A DNA stretch of 11,995 nt from positions 1 through 11,995 of the forward strand of contig JANMXL010000050.1 of assembly GCA_031380885.1 (NCBI GenBank), written 5' to 3'. Under the pieces are notes generated by a model. It was not told the origin of the DNA and did no database searches. It saw nothing but the letters and a program-made list of their open reading frames with translations. Positions 5,850-11,995 of this stretch are shown in pieces. The translations under genes were made by a program, and so were the position numbers. Source of the DNA: PBB1 sp031380885. Lineage in GTDB: Bacteria > Pseudomonadota > Gammaproteobacteria > Burkholderiales > Burkholderiaceae_C. The number at the start of each line of letters is the position of its first letter. Within the stretch, counting starts at the first letter, position 1.

Positions 5850-7831
5850 CACAGTCGACCGGAGAGCGACATCATCTCCGCCAGTTGATCATCGGCTCGC
5901 ACAGCATCGGCGCGAGCCCTTCGATGCTGTGATTCGGCGTGGCGTTGTGCGTAGGCGAGCGTGAGCCTGAGCAGGACATTCCGGGACCAACCGTTTGGCG
6001 CGCTGGCGGCCATGCGAGCCAGGGTCGGTGCGAACTGAACGAACAAATCGTCGTCGAAGGCGACGATGGCCTCAACGCTGCCTGGATCACCCTGACGTGC
6101 CGAGCGCCCAAAGAGTTGTCGGTCGACACGGCTGGATTCGTGGTGCTCGCTCAGCACCACGTGCAGCCCACCGCGGGCAAGCACCTGCGATGGCAGCTTG
6201 ATGTCGGTGCCGCGGCCAGCCATGTTGGTGGCCACCGTCACCGTCCCGGCTTCGCCAGCGGTGCTGACCAGCTCGGCCTCTTCTGCATCTTCCCGGGCGT
6301 TCAGGATGCGGTGCGCGATACCGCGCTCGCGCAATACCGCCGACAACTCCTCGGACGCCTGCACGGAGCGCGTACCGGCCAAAACAGCGCGGCCGTCATG
6401 CACCAGGCTTTCGATCCGCGAGGCGATCAGCTGCCACTTGGAATCCGAGTCCCGGGTCACGGCGCCTTGCAAGAGGACACGTTGACAGTTTCGGTAGGTC
6501 GGCACGATCAGCGTGCGCAGACGATAGGCCTTGCGGATTTCCCGGCGCACCTCTTTCGCGGTACCGGTCATGCCGGACAGCCTCAGGTAGCGGGCGAAAA
6601 AGCGCTGGTAGGTAATTCGGGCCAGGGTCTGTGCCCGGTCAGACATTTCACAACCTTCCTTCCTCTCGATCATCTGATGCAATCCTTGCTCCCAGGTGCG
6701 GCCAGGCAGAACGCGCCCCGTGTTCTCGTCGACGATCTCCACCTTGTTCTCCCGGACCACATAGTGTTGATCCCTCAGGAACAGATGCTGGGCACGCAGC
6801 GCCTGCACCACCCAATGTTCGCGCGCCAGGCGCACGCTCCACTCGCCACCCAGGCTCAGGCTGGCCTGGGTGACGTGCTGGCGTCCCGTGACTGTCAGGT
6901 GAACACTGCGCAGCCGGTGATCCATCAGGTAATGGCGACCCTCTTCGAGTTGCGCCGCCAGCGCCAACGCCTTGCTGAAGTGGGAGTCATTGGCACCCGG
7001 ACCGATCTTGACCGCGAGGATCAAAGGCGTGCGTGCTTCGTCGATGAAGATGCTGTCCGCTTCGTCGACGATGGCGAAATGCAGGCCGCGCAGCAGGGGC
7101 CGGTCGGTGGCTCCCTCGTTGACCCATTGACTGAGTTGGTGCCGCTTTTCGCTGACGTCAGACCCGAATGACGATCGGTCCTTGAGGTAGTCGAACACCA
7201 ATTCCTTGCCTGTGCAGTAGGTGATGTGGCAACCATACTGGCGCCGGCGTTCATCGGGGCTCAGGCCGGTGATGATCGATCCCACCGTCAGGCCTGCGCG
7301 GAAATACAACTCTGCCATTTCCTCGGCGTCGCGCTGGGCCAGGTAGTCGTTCACAGTGACCACATGCACCGGCACGCCGGAACTGGCAGCCAGCGTGGCC
7401 GCCAGAGCGGCCGTCAAAGACTTGCCTTCGCCGGTCTGCATCTCGACCAGTCTGCCGGTCAGCAAGCCGACTGCTCCCAGCAACTGGGTCGGGTAGGGCT
7501 CCATGCCCAGGCTGCGGCGAGCCAGTTCACGCACCACGGCCAGACCGTCCGAAAGCGCCTCGCCCGGTCGGGCAATTTCACCCCAGCTGCGTCGGGCATG
7601 ACGGGGCAACCAGGCAGCAAGATCGGCATCTGACAGTGCGCGGAAGCTGGCGACACGCTCTACCGCCTGATTGACGCATTGCCTGAGCGCCCGGTCACCC
7701 AGGCCGAACGTCTCGAATCGTTGCCACCGCTCCCGTGCCCAGCGGTCGAACTTGCCTTCGCGCACATCGGCACGTTCGGCATAGACGCTGCCGCTGCGTG
7801 AGCGGCTGATTGACGTGGCGAGCTGACCCAT
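5849..7831 (-). CDS. Short SecA-like ATPase (motor only, no scaffold/finger or zinc tail)
   Basis: The 660-residue product is unmistakably SecA-related. It has Walker A MQTGEGKS (131-138), HVVTVNDYLAQRDAE (156-170), ITYCTGKELVFDYLKD (203-218), Walker B AIVDEADSIFIDEARTPLI (253-271), VEIVDENTGRVLPGRTWEQG (364-383), LSGMTGTA (418-425), NMAGRGTDIKL (536-546) and GGLHVV (554-559). Motif VI is FGRSARQGDPGS instead of GRSGRQGD. The preprotein-crosslinking segment between Walker B and VDENTGR is about 110 residues, against roughly 185 in E. coli. The protein ends just after AYAQRHAESQ, the start of the first scaffold helix. The rest of the scaffold, the wing domain, the two-helix finger and the zinc tail, about 240 residues in E. 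coli SecA, are absent. It is therefore a second, specialised SecA. The ATG at 7831 lies ten bases after the upstream stop; the frame extends to 7930 but that overlap is unlikely to be used. Confidence 0.93.
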   Translation of the reverse strand: MGQLATSISRSRSGSVYAERADVREGKFDRWARERWQRFETFGLGDRALRQCVNQAVERVASFRALSDADLAAWLPRHARRSWGEIARPGEALSDGLAVVRELARRSLGMEPYPTQLLGAVGLLTGRLVEMQTGEGKSLTAALAATLAASSGVPVHVVTVNDYLAQRDAEEMAELYFRAGLTVGSIITGLSPDERRRQYGCHITYCTGKELVFDYLKDRSSFGSDVSEKRHQLSQWVNEGATDRPLLRGLHFAIVDEADSIFIDEARTPLILAVKIGPGANDSHFSKALALAAQLEEGRHYLMDHRLRSVHLTVTGRQHVTQASLSLGGEWSVRLAREHWVVQALRAQHLFLRDQHYVVRENKVEIVDENTGRVLPGRTWEQGLHQMIERKEGCEMSDRAQTLARITYQRFFARYLRLSGMTGTAKEVRREIRKAYRLRTLIVPTYRNCQRVLLQGAVTRDSDSKWQLIASRIESLVHDGRAVLAGTRSVQASEELSAVLRERGIAHRILNAREDAEEAELVSTAGEAGTVTVATNMAGRGTDIKLPSQVLARGGLHVVLSEHHESSRVDRQLFGRSARQGDPGSVEAIVAFDDDLFVQFAPTLARMAASAPNGWSRNVLLRLTLAYAQRHAESQHRRARADAVRADDQLAEMMSLSGRL

Positions 7832-7841
7832 GGGCTGAAGG

Positions 7842-9989
7842 TTAGACCGCCAGGTGCGACAGGAACAGTCGCCGAAGCTGACGCCACCAGCGCCAGCCGA
7901 TCGGTTCGGGCGACTGCTCGAAGGCCACATAGGCCCGGCTGCCCAGATGGCCCAACGACGTCACGCCGAGTGCTTCCACATCGAACTGGAAAACGGTTCC
8001 CAAGGCGGTGGCGCCTTGCGCATCCTGCGGGTCGGTGACGTGCTTGCCGCCGCCGGAGATCCCCAACGCAGCGCTTGGCAGCTCATGCCCGGCCTTCGGC
8101 GTGCTGCGGACCCATCGGCCAGCGATCGCCTGGTCCGGATGGTCGACCACGCGAATGTCGATCGAACGCAGCGTCGAGGGGTCGAATTCCGATTCCCCCT
8201 GCGACAGCACGACCCGTACCAGCGGCACATTGGCACCTATGACATGGCCCACCAGATCGCCTCGGTGCAGGAAGCGGCCCGGCAGATCCTGCGCACGGTC
8301 CAGCCGAACCACGCCGTTGATCTGCGACCTCAGAACGAGGTCAGCGACGTCCGCGCGTATGCGGTCTAGCGCCTTCTGTTCGGCGTTGAGCTCTTCCTGG
8401 TAACGCGCCGCCGCTGCAGGCTGTGCCACCATCGCCGAATCCAGCTTCGCCTGGGCCAGTTCCAGCCTGGCCTCCTGTTCGAGCACCTTGGCCGTCAGCT
8501 CGGCGTTTCGCATGATGACCGTGGTGTCACCTGGCGCGACCTTGTCGCCTTCGCGCACGGGGGTGCTCACCACGAAGCCGTCGCTCCGCGCGCGCAGCAG
8601 GGCCTCTTCGGGAAGCCACACCACTCCCTGTGCGCGCACGTGTCGCGGCATCGGGATCACCCACAGCGCGGTGAGCAGCAGTGCCGTCAGTCCCAGCACG
8701 GCACCCCAGGCACGCAAGGGGCGTGCAGCGAACCGGGGCGCCGTCTGCAGCGCAACCCATCCCTTGCCCAGTGGCCACAGGACGCCTGAAGCAATCGCCC
8801 AGAGGGCCAGCAGGACACCGATGAAAAAATACTGCTGCGCCACGAACCAGGCGATTCCGAACGTGACCAGAACACGGTAGGCGGTGGCGAGCGGCGCGTA
8901 CAGGAAAAAACAGATCTGCTCATAGCGAGACGCCTGAGGTGCCTTCTCGGTTCTTGCGCCCAGCATGAATCGGCTGATCAGGAACTGCCAGAAGGTCGTT
9001 GCGCGTTGCGACAGGTTGGACACGCCCAGAGCATCGGCCAGCATGTAGTACCCGTCGAGCCGGAGCAGCGGGTTGGCATTGAACATCACCGTGGTGACGC
9101 TGCCCACGACGATGATGTTGTAGAGCACTGATCGAAGAAAGCCCGGCTCGATCGCCGTCCACAACAGGAAAGCCAGTGCGGCGATCCACAACTCGGCCAT
9201 CATCCCGGCCGCAGCAACCCGCATGCGATCGATCCGCCTCGGAAAGGCGTTTGCCGACGAAGCATCAACGTACGGCGTGGGGTACAAGACCAGCAGCATC
9301 AAGCCCATCTCGTGGACTTCACCGCCTCGGCGCACGACGGCCAGTCCGTGTGCGATCTCATGCGCGAACTTCAGCAGTGGAAAGACAACGGCGGCAATGA
9401 CCAGGTTGTTGGCGGCCAGCAAGCGCTCCTCGAAGTTCTTCGTCAGGTCGGGCCAGTGTTGGGGCGCCAAGGCCAGGGCGGTTCCGACTGCCGCCAGCCA
9501 GAACACCCAAATCACACTCGCCGGCAGGAACGACGTGAATCTCAGCAGCCGGTTCAGAAATACGTCCGGATCCCACAGCGGCAGCTTGATCGACAGTGGG
9601 TTCCCGACGTTCTGGCGCCACTTCTGCTTGCGTTGCTTGTCGTGGCGCGCCAGCATTTCTGCCGCATCGGGGCTCGCATCGACAACCAACAGGTCCTGAG
9701 CGTTGAGTTGCCCGACAAGTTGCAGGATTTCATCTTGCGTCGGCGTCTCGTCGGTCAGCTCTCTTGTCAGGTGTTGCCACACCTGGGCCAATGACAAATG
9801 CCCGTCAAACAGGCGAACCACCCGGTAGGCCATGCCATTGAGGCGGTGATGTCGAGTGGCGGAGCGGTCTTCGAGCACATGCCACACCGTGCCCCTGATC
9901 ACGTGGCGGTGGATGCGGATATGGGGGACCAGCCTGGGCCGCAGGTTGGCAATGCGGTGCCACTGATCGGACAGCAGCGCGACGCTCAA
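7842..9989 (-). CDS. PqqD-like / M50 site-2 protease / HlyD adaptor fusion membrane protein
   Basis: A 715-residue three-part protein (numbering from the TTG). Residues about 30-105 (YRVVRLFDGHLSLAQVWQHL, then QLVGQLNAQDLLVVD) resemble PqqD/RRE winged-helix peptide-binding domains. Residues about 150-450 hold several membrane helices with the M50 zinc-protease signature: HEIAH at 210-214 and NANPLLRLDGYYMLAD at 304-319, which supplies the third metal ligand. Both motifs are intact. Residues about 452-690 form a lipoyl/HlyD adaptor: RARSDGFVVSTPVREGDKVA, a coiled-coil of about 60 residues, then LRSQINGVVRLDRAQDLPGR. The start is the TTG at 9989, which overlaps the upstream stop (TTGA) and has GGGAG eight bases before it. 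The frame extends to a GTG at 10043, which is less likely. It stands where an inner-membrane transporter would be and may process, recognise or conduct the cargo. Confidence 0.9.
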   Translation of the reverse strand: MSVALLSDQWHRIANLRPRLVPHIRIHRHVIRGTVWHVLEDRSATRHHRLNGMAYRVVRLFDGHLSLAQVWQHLTRELTDETPTQDEILQLVGQLNAQDLLVVDASPDAAEMLARHDKQRKQKWRQNVGNPLSIKLPLWDPDVFLNRLLRFTSFLPASVIWVFWLAAVGTALALAPQHWPDLTKNFEERLLAANNLVIAAVVFPLLKFAHEIAHGLAVVRRGGEVHEMGLMLLVLYPTPYVDASSANAFPRRIDRMRVAAAGMMAELWIAALAFLLWTAIEPGFLRSVLYNIIVVGSVTTVMFNANPLLRLDGYYMLADALGVSNLSQRATTFWQFLISRFMLGARTEKAPQASRYEQICFFLYAPLATAYRVLVTFGIAWFVAQQYFFIGVLLALWAIASGVLWPLGKGWVALQTAPRFAARPLRAWGAVLGLTALLLTALWVIPMPRHVRAQGVVWLPEEALLRARSDGFVVSTPVREGDKVAPGDTTVIMRNAELTAKVLEQEARLELAQAKLDSAMVAQPAAAARYQEELNAEQKALDRIRADVADLVLRSQINGVVRLDRAQDLPGRFLHRGDLVGHVIGANVPLVRVVLSQGESEFDPSTLRSIDIRVVDHPDQAIAGRWVRSTPKAGHELPSAALGISGGGKHVTDPQDAQGATALGTVFQFDVEALGVTSLGHLGSRAYVAFEQSPEPIGWRWWRQLRRLFLSHLAV

Positions 9990-11848
9990 GGCATGTACTC
10001 CCACAGCGTCACGCGCAGCCAGTGGCGGAAGCTGCGCGTCCACACGCCCAGGGCCGCGTCGTCAGCGACATGCACCTTGGCGACGCCTTCGAGCCCAGGG
10101 CGCAGGCGTGGATCGGGTCGTGCAATCTGCGCTTCGACGCGGAAGAAATTGCGACCGTCCTGCGGCGTCGATACCGCCGTGATGCGGCGCACCGTGAAGT
10201 CGAATCGCTGACCCGGCAAGCTCGTCAGCGCGATCTGCCCGGCCTGGCCCACCGAGACCAGCGACACATCGCGTTCATCAACTTCGATGACGACGCGCCA
10301 GGCGTCCAGCGGCGCGATCTCGAACAACACCTTGCCGAGCTCCACAGGCGAGCCGATCTGTTGCGACAGGTCACCCTTGACGATCACACCGTCGTACGGC
10401 GCCGCGATCTGCACGCGCTGCAGCTTTTCGAGCACCAGGTCGAGTTGCGCACGGGTCTGGCCTGCCTGCGCAGACGCGAGCCGCATGTCAACCCGATTGC
10501 CATCGGCCATGGCCTCGCGCTCCTTGCGCAGCGAGACTTCAAGTTCGGACTCCAACTTGTTCTGTTCGAGCCGCAAATCCTTGTCGTCGAGCGTGGCGAG
10601 CAGCTGGCCGGTCTTGACCGTGTCGCCTGCGCGTGCGAGGGCGCGTTGCACGTAACCCGCAAATGGCACCACCGCGGCGCGCTGCACTTCACCTTCGATC
10701 ACCGCCCGTGCGGTGACTCGCTGCTCCACCGGTATCAGTGCGGCGGCCAGAAGCAGAATGCCCAGCGTCACGCCCGCCAGCTTCAACCCTGGATGCGAGC
10801 TGTCCGTGGTGCGCCTGGCCAACTCGCGCGCGCTGCGCCGTATCCGTTGCGGCAGGCTTTCTGCGGCTGCCCATTGCAGCGCGGCAATTGGCGCAATCGA
10901 CAGCGCAGCCACTTCCATCGCTTCGATTTCGGCGTCTTTGAAAGTGCTGTTCCGCTCGAACAGCAACACGCCCTGAACCTGCCGGTTGTGCATCAGCGGA
11001 ACAATGGCCAGGCCCACCGCTTTCTCTTCGTGCGCGTAGTCAACAAGTGCCTGCGCAGGCGGCGGGTCGCCCGGTCTCGCAGGCCAGATCACCACCGCGC
11101 GCTCGTCCACCGCCTCATTCATGGCGGCTTCCGCGAGCTTGACGAGTTGGGTGCGGGCATCGAACCACGCCGCATTGCTGCGCGCCACCGTTTTCGCCAC
11201 CAGGTGCTCCACCCGGGCCATCTGCACCAAGGTCGCATCGAAGCGCAGCGCCAGCAGGTTGACGAGCGCCAGGGCCGACTCATGCGGCGACGGCTGATCG
11301 AGCATGGCAGCATCGGCATCAAGAACGAAGCGCGCCCGATCGAGCCGTGTGCGCAGAGACTGCGTGGTGTGGTCGTCACCGAGCCGCAGCAACCATCCCG
11401 CGCCCCAGTGCAAAGAGCGGATCAGCCGTGGGATGTCCAGCGACGGCAGATCGGCCAGCGCCAGGCAGACGACGGTGATGCCCCGTTCATCGCTGAACAC
11501 AGGGAAGTCAACGCGTGCAATGCCGTCGCTGCGGAGGACCAGCGGTGTCGATGCGGCAGCCTGAGACACCTCTACCGCCGCTGAGGGTGTTGCGCGCACC
11601 GGCATCGGCGTGATCCATTTCGCATCGCCCAGCGTCGGCAATGCCGCCAGCGCACGAGTTGTCCCGTCAGGGAAGAGTCGCCACACCGCCGCGCGCTGCA
11701 ACTCGGGCGCGAGCACCAGCAATTGGTTCAGCCACTCCTGGGCTGTCGAGTCGCCCTCGGCGTCCGCTTGCGGCTCCGCGCTCGCGGAAACCCCAGGCCC
11801 TTCCCCTTGCAGGTCAGACTTGATTTTTCCCTGCAACACCGCGCTCAC
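9986..11848 (-). CDS. GAF-like / HlyD adaptor fusion protein, membrane-anchored
   Basis: The 620-residue product has a long N-terminal soluble part containing at least one GAF-like domain at about 185-330 (ESALALVNLLALRFDATLVQ, AVGLAIVPLMHNRQVQGVLL, FKDAEIEAMEVAALSIAPIA) and perhaps a second degenerate one at about 40-160. One membrane helix follows (LAGVTLGILLLAAALIPV, 357-374). The HlyD part then has the first lipoyl half (PFAGYVQRALARAGDTVKTG, 395-414), a coiled-coil at 422-480, the second half (IAAPYDGVIVKGDLSQQIGS, 481-500) and a beta-barrel to about 595. The GAF part should be cytoplasmic and the adaptor periplasmic, so the protein could link a cytoplasmic signal, or the motor, to the export channel. 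The GTG start overlaps the previous gene's stop (GTGA), with AAGG seven bases before it. GAF ligands cannot be read from the sequence. Confidence 0.9.
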   Translation of the reverse strand: MSAVLQGKIKSDLQGEGPGVSASAEPQADAEGDSTAQEWLNQLLVLAPELQRAAVWRLFPDGTTRALAALPTLGDAKWITPMPVRATPSAAVEVSQAAASTPLVLRSDGIARVDFPVFSDERGITVVCLALADLPSLDIPRLIRSLHWGAGWLLRLGDDHTTQSLRTRLDRARFVLDADAAMLDQPSPHESALALVNLLALRFDATLVQMARVEHLVAKTVARSNAAWFDARTQLVKLAEAAMNEAVDERAVVIWPARPGDPPPAQALVDYAHEEKAVGLAIVPLMHNRQVQGVLLFERNSTFKDAEIEAMEVAALSIAPIAALQWAAAESLPQRIRRSARELARRTTDSSHPGLKLAGVTLGILLLAAALIPVEQRVTARAVIEGEVQRAAVVPFAGYVQRALARAGDTVKTGQLLATLDDKDLRLEQNKLESELEVSLRKEREAMADGNRVDMRLASAQAGQTRAQLDLVLEKLQRVQIAAPYDGVIVKGDLSQQIGSPVELGKVLFEIAPLDAWRVVIEVDERDVSLVSVGQAGQIALTSLPGQRFDFTVRRITAVSTPQDGRNFFRVEAQIARPDPRLRPGLEGVAKVHVADDAALGVWTRSFRHWLRVTLWEYMP

Positions 11849-11995
11849 ACCACCACCTTGTAGATATCGCCCTGAGTGGAGGCGATCCAGAGCTTGCCTG
11901 TGGGGTCGAATGAGAGGCCGGAGATCTCGTTCTGGTTGACGCCCTGGCTGGAGACGTTGACGGTGCGCAGCTGGGTGAGCGCGCCACCGGCGCCG
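11845..11995 (-). CDS. C-terminal end of a probable beta-propeller protein; candidate cargo (runs off the right edge)
   Basis: Only the last 49 residues are in the window. They include LTQLRTVNVSSQGVNQNEIS and then GLSFDPTGKLWIASTQGDIY, ending KVVV before a TGA at 11847-11845. The SFDPTGKLWIAS pattern is that of one blade of a beta-propeller (two-component-regulator or NHL-like propellers have similar LSFDxxGxLWIAT strings). The stop overlaps the start of the GAF-HlyD gene by four bases, so it is the upstream member of the same operon. Export genes of type I-like systems commonly lie directly beside the gene for their substrate. Together with the extracellular-style fold, this makes it the best candidate cargo. 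Its size and N-terminal domains are outside the window. Confidence 0.75.
   Translation of the reverse strand, partial: GAGGALTQLRTVNVSSQGVNQNEISGLSFDPTGKLWIASTQGDIYKVVV

Noticed and set aside
5939..7171. 410-residue plus-strand ORF opposite the SecA-like gene
   Set aside because: The opposite strand has intact SecA motifs throughout; this frame has none.
5849..7831. SecA-like gene as a degraded copy of housekeeping secA
   Set aside because: Frame is clean over 660 codons, motifs are intact and both ends are coupled to neighbours, so it is a functional short paralogue rather than a pseudogene.
10022..11584. 520-residue plus-strand ORF opposite the GAF-HlyD gene
   Set aside because: Arg/Gln/His-rich, no recognisable domain. 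It is the antisense frame of a well-supported HlyD-family gene in GC-rich DNA.

Overview
The DNA is GC-rich with strongly G/C-ending codons. The gene content (IS3/IS21 elements of a type common in Burkholderiales, a ParE-type toxin-antitoxin pair, TolC/HlyD proteins) suggests a betaproteobacterium, probably Burkholderiales. This is inferred from style, not from a marker gene.

The left third (1-3545) is an accessory region. It opens with the 5' part of an unrecognised minus-strand gene that runs off the left edge. Next comes a plus-strand antitoxin/toxin pair (603-1198). A 450-bp non-coding stretch follows, carrying repeated TGACGGTA motifs and a 12-bp tandem repeat. Then comes a nearly complete IS3-family element (1657-3096) whose right end abuts the last codons of an IS21-family istB gene; the IS21 remnant runs to about 3467. 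The IS3 orfB has a frameshift close to its C-terminus. The left part of the IS21 element is missing, so the insertion was followed by deletion or recombination.

The right two thirds (3546-11995) form one minus-strand operon read from right to left. In transcription order it holds: (i) the end of a protein finishing in a beta-propeller-like blade (11995-11845); (ii) a cytoplasmic GAF-like region joined through one membrane helix to an HlyD-type adaptor (11848-9986); (iii) a polytopic membrane protein joining a PqqD-like N-terminus, an M50 site-2 protease core with HEIAH and NANPLLRLDG motifs, and a C-terminal HlyD-type adaptor (9989-7842); (iv) a short SecA-like ATPase with intact motor motifs that stops at the start of the helical scaffold domain (7831-5849); (v) a small periplasmic adaptor with a signal peptide (5849-5046); (vi) a TolC outer-membrane channel (5012-3546). 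Neighbouring genes overlap by 1-4 bases or are 10-33 bases apart, which implies one transcript and translational coupling.

Read together, these genes look like an export machine built like type I secretion (outer-membrane TolC plus periplasmic HlyD adaptors). The window encodes no ABC transporter. A SecA-type motor without its substrate-pushing finger and an M50 membrane protein stand where the inner-membrane pump would be. The protein encoded immediately upstream is the obvious candidate cargo. This assignment is an inference from domains and gene order. The individual family calls are well supported by motifs.
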